IMG/VR virus record: IMGVR_UViG_3300047324_000018
Coordinates: 1-48,644 of that record
Reading direction: 5' to 3' (one strand)
Length of the DNA stretch: 48,644 bases
From: a virus
Below the pieces are notes generated by a model. It ran no database searches. It saw only the letters and a list, made by a program, of their open reading frames with translations, and was not told the origin of the DNA. The translations under genes and the position numbers were made by a program. This document shows positions 40,502 through 47,795 of this stretch, piece after piece. How positions within the stretch are numbered: position 1 is the first letter of the stretch; every line of letters starts with the position of its first letter.

Positions 40502-42907
40502 CTATTTTTCCCACCGTCGACTGACTTTTATGTCGGCCTTGATCGGCACGTCGAAGTCGACGTTAAACCAATTTTTCATGGCCCACACGGGGTAGTCTTC
40601 GAGGCATTCGCGGATACGTTCGAGGAGCGTATCGTTAACGTCGGATTCGCTCGCTTCGAGCATCACGGCGTCGTGCATGTTCGCGATCACCTGTACCTGT
40701 GGAACCGTTTGCTCAATTTGATTCATCCCAAAAAGCAGGATGTCAGAACCCATCGCTTGATTCGGGGAGTTAATCGCTTGGCGAGCCGCTTCTTCCCGAA
40801 GAGCCGCGTCGTAAGAATGGATATTGGGGAGTTTGCGACGTCGACCAAGGGGACTAAGGACGAACCCGTCCCGCTTACAATCAGCAATGACCTTGGAATA
40901 GTAGCTTGGCAGTCCGGGGAGTGCTGCAAAAAACACGTCGTCACGCAAGGTTTGAGCTTGGGACATAGATACGAGGATGCCGTATACGTTGAGCAGGTAA
41001 GCCCGAAGTGTGAATGCTTCAGCACCGTATAAACTTCCAAAACCAACGGGCTTTGCAAGCGATCGGTCTTCATCGGTCCATTCCTCCGATCCACGAAACT
41101 TTTTCGCGATCGAGCCTGCAACGTAGTTGTGCATGTCGCCGCCGTATTTGCTTTCACGGTAGATCGCGAGCATGTTGGGCTCACGCGAGAGAAACGCCAT
41201 CGTACGCATCTCGATTTGCGAGAGGTCGGCGATGATGAGCACGCGCCCGGACTCAATCGAAACTCCGACGATCCGGCGGATGTCTGCGCGCCTTGGGACT
41301 CGCTGCGGGGCGAAAAACCCGTAACTCGCAGAGCGCCCGGAGCGAGGGCTTGGCGTCCCGTCGCTCTTTGCGGATATGCTGTAGGACGGATGTGTGCGAC
41401 CATCCGCGCCGATGTCGCCTTCGTCCGGGGTTATCCACCCTCTGAGTTTTGTGTGCTCACGATATGTGAGTAACGCTTCGAGAACCGGGTGATCTTTCTT
41501 GAGACGTAAGGCTTGCAACGTCTCGGCGTCTGTGGATGGAGCGCCGCTATCGGTGAGGCGTTCGGGCGTGTACCCGAGCTTCTCGAAAAGCAACTTGCCC
41601 ACTTGTGGGTAACTGTTCGGGTTAAAGTTGGGAAAATCGTACGGTTCTGCGGCCTTGAGTACGGTGTCGCGGGCCGCTTCGATCGCGAGGTCGAGAGAAT
41701 CTTGAGCGGCTTTGAGTGCAACCGGATCGAGTGGTATTCCGCGACGGTGCATGCGCTCGAAGGTGATCGCGGTCGGCTTGAGGATTGCGCGATAGAGACG
41801 CCACGCACGATCGTCCGCACGCTCGCAGAGCCGCGTCCAAAGTCGATGCGTGTACGTCGCATCCCGCGCGCAATACTGAGCGGCTTTCTCCCAATGCAGT
41901 TCGTGCGAGTAGTCCTGCCACTTCCACGTCACGTCGTCTTTCCACGGCGGGAGTTGGAGGTTGCGTTGCACGCAGGCTTGGAGCGAGTGAGAGTCTGCTT
42001 CTTCGTCGATCGCGTACGAGAGCAGCATCGTATCTTCGACGTCGATTAAGTTTCCTTGGGGCTTGAACTTCATACGGAGTGTCGGCGCGTCGAACCCGAT
42101 AGCGTTGTGACCGACGAGCGTTCCACCCCATCCCTCAAACTCGCGTAAGTATTCCGCTCCCGTTTCAATGTCGCGCTTCCACACCCAGGCTTTGTCGGAT
42201 GTGCCGTACCCGATCATGTGAACGACGGTCGAGTCGGGTTTCCAATACGTGCCTGCGTTCGTTTCAAGGTCGAATGCAAGTACGCGCTTTGGTCCAAAGT
42301 CGTGAAATGGTATTCCCTCGGTCCACGGCACCGTATCGCCCATGTCCTCACCACGCAGTTTGCGGATGTGTTGGACGGCGTTTGCGATGTCGGCACGAAG
42401 CTCGGGATCGCGCGAGAGGTCTTTGGCTGCGTAGGCGGGTGCCCACGCTGCAAGTACTTTCGGAATCGTGTAGTCGGGTGCCGCACGTTCGATTTCTTTG
42501 CGGAGCGAGACGCGCATGTCGATGAGCTTGCCTCGGTTCTTGCCGACGCCCGAGGTGTTCGTGAGCGTTTTGAGCGCGCCATTACCGAGTGCGACGATGG
42601 CCTCGGGCCGTGTGAGCGCGATCTCAGCCGCGAGATAGGTACGGCAGGCTTCGGTTTCGTCAATGTGCGGCTCACGCCCGAAGGGAGTCGCGCACCGTAC
42701 GGCATTCGTCGCGCGCCACGGAAACACGAGCGGTTCGAGCATATCGCGTAAGAGGTGACCGTTCGTACCCGAGAACGCGACACCCGAGCGATCGTCAGCC
42801 ATGTCCGGGCCTGCGCCTACAAAGAGCAGCGCGGGACGATCAGACCCCGTGCCGTCGATGCAGACCGTGTGCGCGGTCTTGTGTAGTGGGCAGAGCGTGC
42901 AAGTCAA
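40502..42907 (-). CDS. DNA polymerase A with 3'-5' exonuclease and N-terminal uracil-DNA-glycosylase-like domain
   Basis: Product of about 801 residues from TTG 42907, which overlaps the preceding TGA and has GAAGGGG upstream; a longer frame exists. Residues 1-185 resemble family-4 uracil-DNA glycosylase: four Fe-S cysteines (3, 6, 72, 88) and GAGPDMADDRSGVAFSG as in 'GEAPGxxEDxxGxPFVG', but the HPA-type motif reads WAPAY (155-159), so the usual His is Ala. The exonuclease follows (AFDLET near 211-216; GHNAIGFD; YCARDAT). Polymerase motifs: ADLSQIEMR (A, near 560), RSLAKPVGFGSLYG (B, near 620), MHDAVMLE (C, near 745). It is the replicative polymerase. Confidence 0.9.
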   Translation of the reverse strand: MTCTLCPLHKTAHTVCIDGTGSDRPALLFVGAGPDMADDRSGVAFSGTNGHLLRDMLEPLVFPWRATNAVRCATPFGREPHIDETEACRTYLAAEIALTRPEAIVALGNGALKTLTNTSGVGKNRGKLIDMRVSLRKEIERAAPDYTIPKVLAAWAPAYAAKDLSRDPELRADIANAVQHIRKLRGEDMGDTVPWTEGIPFHDFGPKRVLAFDLETNAGTYWKPDSTVVHMIGYGTSDKAWVWKRDIETGAEYLREFEGWGGTLVGHNAIGFDAPTLRMKFKPQGNLIDVEDTMLLSYAIDEEADSHSLQACVQRNLQLPPWKDDVTWKWQDYSHELHWEKAAQYCARDATYTHRLWTRLCERADDRAWRLYRAILKPTAITFERMHRRGIPLDPVALKAAQDSLDLAIEAARDTVLKAAEPYDFPNFNPNSYPQVGKLLFEKLGYTPERLTDSGAPSTDAETLQALRLKKDHPVLEALLTYREHTKLRGWITPDEGDIGADGRTHPSYSISAKSDGTPSPRSGRSASYGFFAPQRVPRRADIRRIVGVSIESGRVLIIADLSQIEMRTMAFLSREPNMLAIYRESKYGGDMHNYVAGSIAKKFRGSEEWTDEDRSLAKPVGFGSLYGAEAFTLRAYLLNVYGILVSMSQAQTLRDDVFFAALPGLPSYYSKVIADCKRDGFVLSPLGRRRKLPNIHSYDAALREEAARQAINSPNQAMGSDILLFGMNQIEQTVPQVQVIANMHDAVMLEASESDVNDTLLERIRECLEDYPVWAMKNWFNVDFDVPIKADIKVSRRWEK

Positions 42908-43137
42908 GGCTTTGCCCCTTCGTTTAGTAGTTTTGGGTCGCGTTCGCGCGCGAGCAGCAAGTACATGAGCCGCTCCACGCATTTTGGTTGCCCGAGGTCG
43001 CTCGCAACCTTCTCGGCCCGAAGGCGTCGAAGGGCGAGCGATTCGAGGTGTTTGTATGGCGTGTAGAACCCGATCGACTGTCTATCGTAGAGACGTAAGA
43101 GCAGTCGATCAAGTTCTTCCTGGGTTTGGTCAGGCAC
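42904..43137 (-). CDS. Hypothetical protein
   Basis: Product of 77 residues starting at GTG, three bases after the ParB-like gene's stop, and ending in a TTGA overlap with the polymerase gene. Helical, Arg/Leu-rich (ELDRLLLRLYDRQS; CVERLMYLLLARERD). No family recognised. Confidence 0.6.
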   Translation of the reverse strand: MPDQTQEELDRLLLRLYDRQSIGFYTPYKHLESLALRRLRAEKVASDLGQPKCVERLMYLLLARERDPKLLNEGAKP

Positions 43138-43140
43138 CGC

Positions 43141-44049
43141 TTACGCGGCTTCTTCTTCCGGTTCTTCGGTGCGCGTCACTTCCGCGCCGACCGATTCGAG
43201 CGCGTTCTTGATCATCCCACGCTGTTTGCGATATTCGCTTGCGGGCGTGAGCGTTGCGTACACGTCTTGGAGGATACGGATGAGATGCGTGAAGTTTCCG
43301 TGCGTGTAAATGATCTCGCCGGGGCGTGCTTTCTTGCCTTTCTTCTTGGAAGGCGGTGCGCTTTCGTTTGCCTTTTCGGCTTCGCGTTCCGCACGCTTGA
43401 CGGCCTTGGTGATTGCGGCTTCTGCAATCTCGGGCTCTTTGTGCAAACGTAGGATGTCGACAACGAGCGTCGGCGAAATCACGCCTTCTTTGAGATACTC
43501 GAAGGTCTGTTCCGTCGCTTTATCGAGCAGCATGAGATTCGCGAGGTGCGTGCGTGAGAATTGCAAAGACTCTTGCACCTGCGCTTTGGTCGCGCCCAGG
43601 GAAAGCAGACGCTTGACGACCGAAAGGGTTTCCAGCATCGAAAGCGGCTTGCCCGTGTTCTTGACGACTAGGGCTTCGACGCGCTTACGCTCGTCGTCGG
43701 AATCGTTGTCGATGAGGACCGGGACTTCTTTGACGAGTTTCGATCCGGCTTCTTTGGCCTTGTAGGCCGCACGCAGACGGCTCTCGCCATCGACGAGGAT
43801 CACGCGATCGCCTTCGATGCGGACGCGCAGGGGGTTCTGGATACCCGTCTCGCCGATGAGCTTGGCGAGGCGCGCAACGTGGTCTTTGTTCTCGGGCGTC
43901 GAGAAGTCGCGGGCGTTGAAGTCGGCGTCGACCGAGATGGATTCGAGCGGCAGGCGATAAACTTGATCCTCGACCATGACGAGGCCGGGGACCGGGGTTC
44001 CATAGATGAAGGTGGTTTCGGCCGTTTCGGCCTCGGGTTCTGCGACCAT
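43141..44049 (-). CDS. ParB/Spo0J-like DNA-binding protein
   Basis: Product of 302 residues with AGGAG before the ATG. The N-terminal ParB domain contains NARDF and the GERR-like box as DGESRLRAAY (about 87-96). A helix-turn-helix region follows (TKAQVQESLQFSRTHLANLM, then EYLKEGVISPTLVVDIL), then a Lys/Glu-rich linker and a C-terminal helical domain. ParB proteins bind palindromic parS sites and, in many families, use CTP to slide along DNA. Phage members can act in partition, transcription or nuclease roles. No ParA partner is visible. It is the best candidate to bind the dispersed GAAAGTACTTTC sites; that link is inference. Confidence 0.82.
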   Translation of the reverse strand: MVAEPEAETAETTFIYGTPVPGLVMVEDQVYRLPLESISVDADFNARDFSTPENKDHVARLAKLIGETGIQNPLRVRIEGDRVILVDGESRLRAAYKAKEAGSKLVKEVPVLIDNDSDDERKRVEALVVKNTGKPLSMLETLSVVKRLLSLGATKAQVQESLQFSRTHLANLMLLDKATEQTFEYLKEGVISPTLVVDILRLHKEPEIAEAAITKAVKRAEREAEKANESAPPSKKKGKKARPGEIIYTHGNFTHLIRILQDVYATLTPASEYRKQRGMIKNALESVGAEVTRTEEPEEEAA

Positions 44050-44093
44050 AGGTGCTCCTAGAATGGGTGGAATAGTGAGGCAGGCTCTTCGTG

Positions 44094-44104
44094 ATTGTTA
44101 CAAT
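44094..44104. promoter_or_regulatory. ATTGTTACAAT operator-like site 4
   Basis: Core of the AATTGTTACAATT motif (11 bases), 45 bases upstream of the ParB-like start on the minus strand. An AT-rich patch with AAAAATATTTTT follows at about 44119-44130, a plausible promoter element for the leftward replication operon. Confidence 0.6.
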
Positions 44105-44232
44105 TTTTCCCTGCCGGAAAAATATTTTTAGGTGGTACGCAGGAGTATGGTGAATGGGTGGCGCAGTACGGAGTACTGCGACCCCCCACCCGTACCACTA
44201 CCGTACCACTACGGAAAGTACTTTCGGGGCCG
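44105..44232. other. Non-coding control region upstream of the parB-like gene
   Basis: Contains AAAAATATTTTT (about 44119-44130), an 8-bp hairpin CGCAGTAC/GTACTGCG (44162-44180), a direct repeat of CGTACCACTA (44191-44212), palindrome copy 10 and the first CCCTAGCGGCCCC repeat. It has a high density of symmetrical elements, suggesting the main leftward promoter region. Confidence 0.6.
44214..44225. repeat. GAAAGTACTTTC palindrome, copy 10
   Basis: Exact copy in the control region upstream of the ParB-like gene, directly next to a CCCTAGCGGCCCC repeat. Confidence 0.93.
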
Positions 44233-44238
44233 CTAGGG
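44226..44238 (-). repeat. CCCTAGCGGCCCC repeat, copy 1
   Basis: Thirteen-base sequence on the minus strand, found at 44226, 44392, 46916 and 47315, with a 12/13 copy at 46544 inside a gene. Here the TAG also forms the stop of the candidate peptide gene at 44233. Confidence 0.75.
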
Positions 44239-44352
44239 GGTTGAAGGCGGATTGCTCCCCTCCCCCCAGGGCGGTGGACTTGTAACGAGGTCCGAGACGA
44301 TCCAATAACAGGATGCAATCGTGACCCCCGCAAGGGTCCAGAGGAGGGCCAC
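44233..44352 (-). CDS. Candidate small membrane peptide
   Basis: Frame encoding a strong hydrophobic helix (VALLWTLAGVTIASCYWIV) and a Pro/Gly-rich tail, 39 residues from GTG 44352. No conventional start has a good ribosome-binding site; a CTG at 44370, five bases after GGAG-containing AGGAGAGCGC, would fit better. Uncertain. Confidence 0.35.
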   Translation of the reverse strand: MALLWTLAGVTIASCYWIVSDLVTSPPPWGEGSNPPSTP

Positions 44353-44391
44353 CAGGATGAGGTCGCGCAGGCGCTCTCCTATCCGTCGTTT

Positions 44392-44404
44392 GGGGCCGCT
44401 AGGG
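44392..44404 (-). repeat. CCCTAGCGGCCCC repeat, copy 2
   Basis: Lies between the DUF932 terminator and the candidate membrane-peptide frame, followed by AAA as in copies 3 and 4. Confidence 0.75.
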
Positions 44405-44445
44405 GACGGTTTTCGGGGTCTGGGGTCGATAGACACCTCCAAAGG

Positions 44446-44480
44446 AAAAAGACCCCCCGGCGAGTGTGCCGGGGGGTCTT
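44446..44480 (-). terminator. Rho-independent terminator after the DUF932 gene
   Basis: Thirteen-bp stem (AAGACCCCCCGGC / GCCGGGGGGTCTT) with a 6-base loop; on the minus strand it is followed by a U-run. It lies 8 bases after the DUF932 stop, so it separates the ribozyme-containing accessory transcript from the ParB-like/replication operon. Confidence 0.93.
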
Positions 44481-44488
44481 GTGCGTTT

Positions 44489-45439
44489 CTAGTGATCCGT
44501 GATGAGGGCGAAGGCCCGCTGCGCGAGCGGACCATCGTCGAAGGCCCGCTTCAGGAGGGTTTCCGCACGCTGTTCGTTCGACCCCTTCACGCGAACGTGA
44601 TGCTGCTCGAAGTCTGCGACAGCGTTAATGGCCCCCCATTTCGTGAACCGGATGTCGTTTAGGTCCGGTGCGCCGTATGCGTCTTGCATAAGCGCATCAA
44701 ACCGTTCGCGCCACATGTTCACCGAACGGGTCGTGGTCGTCGGGTCGGACGGATCGGGAGGCGTCACAAGACGCAGGGCGAGAGCTTCAAACTCCGCGCG
44801 CGTGAAGGTTTGCGCGAGAAGTTCTTCGGCCGTTTTGACGAACACCTGTTGGTTGAAGTAAACGCGCCGAATGATCTCGTGAGCTTCCTTCACGCGATCG
44901 GTCGCCGAGGCCGTGTGGCGAATCGTGATCTTGACGTCTTTGGCATCGCGACGAATCGCACGGAGTTGGTTCGTGCAGAAGAAACGCACCGCCATGTCAA
45001 AGTAGTTCACGGAACCCTTACCGTCATGCGCGAGCATGGCGATTACGGAGTAGTCGACCCGTTCGCCGCCGATGCGAACCGGGGGAACGGCGGCCTGCAT
45101 CCAGACTTTCGCACCACCCTCGAAGTCTCCGGTGCCCAGGATGCGAACCTGGCCTTCGGCCGCGAGAACGTCGAGGGGTCCGAACGCCTCAACCGTCTGC
45201 ACGACCTGGTACCGCGACGATGCGACCCCCAGGGTTGCCTTGTTATCGTCACGGACGATGCCGTACAGGTTGTCGGCACGTTTGAAAATGCCGTGTTCCT
45301 CGTCGCCCGGATTCGGGATGCGAGCGAAGAGGGGGCGCTTGGTCACGGTCCAAGCGAGGCCGTTCGCGTCGAGAGCTTCGCGCGTGCTCGAATAGCTATG
45401 GCCCTTGTCTTGAATCCGGTTGGAAACGATTCTTCCCAT
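44489..45439 (-). CDS. DUF932 (phage/plasmid-like TIGR03299) protein
   Basis: Product of 316 residues from ATG 45439, which has AAGGAA upstream; earlier in-frame starts fall inside the ribozyme. Features of the family are visible: an N-terminal WTVTKRPLFA segment, YQVVQTVEAF, the central FFCTNQLRAIRRD (the conserved 'CtNglr'-like motif) and a C-terminal helical region with WGAINAVADFEQHH. DUF932 proteins are common in phages and plasmids; their activity is not established. Hammerhead copy 1 lies in its 5' leader. Confidence 0.85.
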   Translation of the reverse strand: MGRIVSNRIQDKGHSYSSTREALDANGLAWTVTKRPLFARIPNPGDEEHGIFKRADNLYGIVRDDNKATLGVASSRYQVVQTVEAFGPLDVLAAEGQVRILGTGDFEGGAKVWMQAAVPPVRIGGERVDYSVIAMLAHDGKGSVNYFDMAVRFFCTNQLRAIRRDAKDVKITIRHTASATDRVKEAHEIIRRVYFNQQVFVKTAEELLAQTFTRAEFEALALRLVTPPDPSDPTTTTRSVNMWRERFDALMQDAYGAPDLNDIRFTKWGAINAVADFEQHHVRVKGSNEQRAETLLKRAFDDGPLAQRAFALITDH

Positions 45440-45466
45440 GTTGTTCCTTACTTGGATGGAGAGTCT

Positions 45467-45527
45467 GCCCATCGTCAGGACACGCATAACGTGCCGACGC
45501 AATGCCTCACGGCATGGCGTTTCGGGC
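45467..45527 (-). ncRNA. Type II hammerhead ribozyme, copy 1
   Basis: Minus-strand order: GCCC (stem II), GAAAC, stem III (ACGCCATGCC with GGCATTGCGT, one mismatch), GTC, stem I (GGCACG with CGTGTC, loop TTATG), CTGACGA, T, GGGC (stem II). These are the core bases of a hammerhead with stem II open. Predicted cleavage is after the C of GTC, between 45496 and 45495. It begins one base after the TAA of the gene at 45528 and ends 27 bases before the DUF932 start. Confidence 0.88.
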
Positions 45528-46043
45528 TTAGTCGTTTACGAACGCGAGACGTTCGCCGTATTCTTTCTCTGCGTCGAACAGCGTTTCGTAGGATTCGCAG
45601 GAACAGTCCATACTGTTTTCGATCCATTCTTCGTATTCTTCGCGCGAGTCAAACTCGTGCTCGTGATAGGACGCTGCGAGCTTCTGTCCGCCATTTGCGA
45701 GGTGTTCTGCGAGCTTATCCAGGGGCATCGCATTGAGGTCTTCGTGCGCCTGAGCTTCATACGATGCAACGTACGCGCGAAACTTGGAGCCTTCTTGGTT
45801 GGAGAAGTAAAAGGTCGAGACGTCCATTTGCGCGCCTTCGTAGTCTTCGTAAACGTCAACATAATCGTCCGTGAAACCCGACCCGTGTTCGTCGCAGTAT
45901 TTCACGGCGAGCTTCGACCTTACGTGACGCCAAGCCCATCCGCCAGGGCGTTCACGTTTGGGGTTTTGACAGTAGGTATACGGCCCCGGATACTCACCTG
46001 AGACGATGTGGTCGCACAGGTCTTCGTTCGGGTTTTCGTCCAT
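45528..46043 (-). CDS. Hypothetical acidic protein
   Basis: Product of 171 residues from ATG 46043 with AGAGGATC upstream; longer starts would run through hammerhead copy 2. It is rich in Asp/Glu/Tyr; a Cys/His set (CDH near the start, then YCQNPK, CDEHG) may bind a metal. The second half is helical. Transcript boundaries on both sides are hammerheads. No family recognised. Confidence 0.7.
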   Translation of the reverse strand: MDENPNEDLCDHIVSGEYPGPYTYCQNPKRERPGGWAWRHVRSKLAVKYCDEHGSGFTDDYVDVYEDYEGAQMDVSTFYFSNQEGSKFRAYVASYEAQAHEDLNAMPLDKLAEHLANGGQKLAASYHEHEFDSREEYEEWIENSMDCSCESYETLFDAEKEYGERLAFVND

Positions 46044-46069
46044 TCGTGATCCTCTTGGATAGGGTAACT

Positions 46070-46125
46070 GCCCATCGTCAGGTGCGTCATAAACGCACGA
46101 CGCGCCGAGGTGGCGCGTTTCGGGC
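46070..46125 (-). ncRNA. Type II hammerhead ribozyme, copy 2
   Basis: Same core (GCCC-GAAAC ... GTC ... CTGACGA-T-GGGC). Stem III is ACGCGCC/GGCGCGT with loop ACCTC; stem I is GTGCGT/ACGCAC with loop TTATG. Predicted cleavage is between 46099 and 46098. It follows a TAA (46127-46129) that is a second in-frame stop for the small gene at 46154. Confidence 0.9.
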
Positions 46126-46153
46126 TTTAGAATCGCAGGAAATTCTTCAGAGC

Positions 46154-46294
46154 TTACGGCCCTTCGCTCCGTTTTTTCTTGCAAGACTCGCAGGTGACTC
46201 TCGCGTCGTCTGTCGTTTTTAAGAAGGTGTTATACGTGAAACGCCCGCACGCGGTATACCCCGCACCGGGTTCTGCGTAGTGCCATTTCTTCAT
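46154..46294 (-). CDS. Small cysteine-containing protein
   Basis: Product of 46 residues from ATG 46294, overlapping the end of the upstream gene (GTATGA). Cys16 and CESC (35-38), plus a basic tail (KKKRSEGP), suggest a mini zinc finger. The in-frame distance from its stop to the hammerhead is ten codons ending in a second TAA. Confidence 0.6.
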   Translation of the reverse strand: MKKWHYAEPGAGYTACGRFTYNTFLKTTDDARVTCESCKKKRSEGP

Positions 46295-46626
46295 ACTTTC
46301 ACTTTCATCACGAACAAGTTACGCACGACGTTTGACCCTTCGACACCGATCGAGAGACGACGCAGAAAGGGCGAACGAACGTGCAAGATGGCTTCATCCA
46401 GGACGACCCCTGTTGCCGCCATGCGTAGGAAGCTCGGATGCGACCCAAGCAATGGGTTCTCTTCACGCGGGGGAGCGGCCCATGTTCCGGTCGGGCTTGG
46501 TTCGTGCAACCATTTTTCGGTCTGCACCAGGTCGATGACCGAGAGGGCCGCTAGGGTCACTTTTTCGGCCGTAGTTGCGCGCGTGTCACGCACGACGATG
46601 GCGGGAGGTGAGTCTGCCGGAATCAT
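46291..46626 (-). CDS. DUF5658-like small membrane protein candidate
   Basis: Product of 111 residues; ATG overlaps the preceding TGA. TLAALSVIDLVQTEKWLH, then EENPLLGSHPS, resembles the 'LDxxxTxxGL...ExNP' pattern of DUF5658-type small membrane proteins, and a second hydrophobic stretch follows. This family resemblance is tentative. It contains a 12/13 version of the CCCTAGCGGCCCC repeat (46544-46556). Confidence 0.55.
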   Translation of the reverse strand: MIPADSPPAIVVRDTRATTAEKVTLAALSVIDLVQTEKWLHEPSPTGTWAAPPREENPLLGSHPSFLRMAATGVVLDEAILHVRSPFLRRLSIGVEGSNVVRNLFVMKVKV

Positions 46627-46901
46627 TCGCTTAGGTCCAAGGCCGCCGCGCGCGGCGATCGGGGACTATCGGAGACGAAAACCCAATCGCCATTGGGCAG
46701 TTGTCCGCCGACCCATTGGCCGTAGTATTTTGTCGTCCAACCGAGTTTGACGAGAAGCTTCGATGCTGCCGTCGTCGCATTGTCATAGGGGTTTCGATCA
46801 TAGCTTGCAGGATGAACGAGACGCGCGGCTTCGCACCGTGCGATATACCGAGAACCTTGCGTGTTCGTAGGACCGCAAAATCGTACTTGTATAGCTTGCA
46901 T
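46623..46901 (-). CDS. Hypothetical protein
   Basis: Product of 92 residues with AAAGAAAGGG before the ATG. Its pattern (FCGPTNTQGSRYIARCEAA, then TTAASKLLVKLGW and GGQLPNGDWVFV) is one I associate with small early phage proteins of unknown function. A CCCTAGCGGCCCC repeat lies 15 bases upstream of the start. Confidence 0.65.
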   Translation of the reverse strand: MQAIQVRFCGPTNTQGSRYIARCEAARLVHPASYDRNPYDNATTAASKLLVKLGWTTKYYGQWVGGQLPNGDWVFVSDSPRSPRAAALDLSE

Positions 46902-46915
46902 GTTGCCCTTTCTTT

Positions 46916-46928
46916 GGGGCCGCTAGGG
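46916..46928 (-). repeat. CCCTAGCGGCCCC repeat, copy 3
   Basis: Ends 15 bases upstream of the gene ending at 46623; followed by AAAG and the ribosome-binding site, so it would be in the 5' leader or promoter. Confidence 0.75.
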
Positions 46929-46981
46929 GACGAAAAACGTCGTCCGTCGTGAAATGTGCGAAACACTCCAGGAGAGCGAAG

Positions 46982-47001
46982 GGGCACCGTTTCCGGTACC
47001 C
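46982..47001 (-). other. Stable GAAA-tetraloop hairpin
   Basis: Minus strand: GGGTACCG-GAAA-CGGTGCCC, an 8-bp stem with one G-U pair, in the 123-base gap between the genes at 46623 and 47025. No U-tract follows, so it may be a stabiliser or processing signal. Confidence 0.55.
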
Positions 47002-47024
47002 GTTCGCCTACCCGCAGGGTTTGG

Positions 47025-47288
47025 CTAGAGCTGTTGGCGCACACGCGCCATGTGCTCGTCGATCCGCGCGGATATGAGGTCGTTTACTTGTTCCAACATG
47101 AGACGTTCGATGACGTTCGCTTGGTGCAACGTCGTGCGCGAACGGTTGTTTGCCTTTGCAAGTTCGATCTCGTCGTTTAGGACGTTGATCCGATCGAGTA
47201 AGACCGCATGTACGCAGTGAAGCTCGCTCCAAGTCATTTCCACAGCGTACACAGATGCGGTCGGATCACAGGAGGGGCGTTCGTTCAA
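47025..47288 (-). CDS. Hypothetical helical protein
   Basis: Product of 87 residues from TTG 47288, with GAGGTGTTACC upstream. The same 18-base leader plus TTG start is used by the gene at 47646, which supports this start. Mostly helical and charged (LLDRINVLNDEIELAKANNR), possibly coiled coil. Unknown function. Confidence 0.65.
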   Translation of the reverse strand: MNERPSCDPTASVYAVEMTWSELHCVHAVLLDRINVLNDEIELAKANNRSRTTLHQANVIERLMLEQVNDLISARIDEHMARVRQQL

Positions 47289-47300
47289 GGTAACACCTCA
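47283..47300 (-). repeat. Shared TTG-start leader, copy 1
   Basis: Eighteen identical bases (minus strand TGAGGTGTTACCTTGAAC) carrying the Shine-Dalgarno sequence and the TTG start; identical copy at 47790-47807. Confidence 0.85.
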
Positions 47301-47314
47301 TTAAGTTGGCCTTT

Positions 47315-47327
47315 GGGGCCGCTAGGG
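47315..47327 (-). repeat. CCCTAGCGGCCCC repeat, copy 4
   Basis: Lies between hammerhead copy 3 and the TTG-start gene, followed by AAAGG. Confidence 0.75.
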
Positions 47328-47339
47328 AACGGAATAACT

Positions 47340-47408
47340 GCCCATCGTCAGGCCGCGCATAACGCGACGACAGGATCACGTTCGCGAGAACGTGATCCTG
47401 TTTCGGGC
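47340..47408 (-). ncRNA. Type II hammerhead ribozyme, copy 3
   Basis: Same core. Stem III is the longest, 14 perfect base pairs (ACAGGATCACGTTC with its complement, loop TCGC); stem I GTCGCG/CGCGGC includes a U-G pair, loop TTATG. Predicted cleavage is between 47369 and 47368. It begins at the base after the TAA of the gene at 47409. Confidence 0.9.
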
Positions 47409-47579
47409 TTACTCGACGCGCGCGAAGAGTTGTTCCTTCGTTGCGTCCGACATGCAGTAGAGCGGACCTTCGCCGGATGCGATAAGCGCAGGGGCGACAA
47501 GCTTTTTCCACCCGTCGAGCGTGCCCCCTCGCTTCGTCCATTCGGCATACAGTTCTGCGCCGTGGTACGTCTTGGTCAC
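47409..47579 (-). CDS. Hypothetical small protein
   Basis: Product of 56 residues from GTG 47579, which overlaps the upstream TGA; a longer frame exists but its extra part is a shadow. Contains TKRGGTLDGWKKLVAPALIA and a late helix. Stop directly abuts hammerhead copy 3. Function unknown. Confidence 0.6.
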   Translation of the reverse strand: MTKTYHGAELYAEWTKRGGTLDGWKKLVAPALIASGEGPLYCMSDATKEQLFARVE

Positions 47580-47653
47580 TTCGTCACCACGACCGGAGGC
47601 TTCGTGCGGTCGTGCGCCGCGCGCCATTCGTCGAACCCGTCGAGACTACGCAT
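47576..47653 (-). CDS. Tiny hypothetical peptide
   Basis: Candidate product of 25 residues (MRSLDGFDEWRAAHDRTKPP...) whose ATG overlaps the end of the upstream zinc-finger-like gene and whose TGA overlaps the next GTG. Supported only by the overlap chain. Confidence 0.4.
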   Translation of the reverse strand: MRSLDGFDEWRAAHDRTKPPVVVTK

Positions 47654-47795
47654 AGGCCGACACCTCGCGCGCCAAAAGGTCGACGTCGCACGCGATACAT
47701 GCGCGAATGTGTGCGGTACCACGTTGCGCCACAACTTCGATCACGCGCTTGCGCGCGCCGCAATAGAAACAGTTTGGGCGAGCTTGTTTGTTCAA
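47646..47795 (-). CDS. Small zinc-finger-like protein
   Basis: Product of 49 residues from TTG 47795 using the duplicated leader. CFYC (8-11) and CIAC (34-37) form a CxxC...CxxC zinc knuckle around a basic centre (GARKRVIEVV). It probably binds nucleic acid or a host protein. Hammerhead copy 4 lies just upstream. Confidence 0.6.
   Translation of the reverse strand: MNKQARPNCFYCGARKRVIEVVAQRGTAHIRACIACDVDLLAREVSAYA

Noticed and set aside
44226-44404. CCCTAGCGGCCCC repeats as transposon ends
   Set aside because: They are in direct, not inverted, orientation, no transposase lies between them, and no target-site duplication is seen.
45440-45502. Longer start for the DUF932 gene
   Set aside because: The extra 21 codons fall inside or next to the hammerhead and lack the ribosome-binding site found before ATG 45439.
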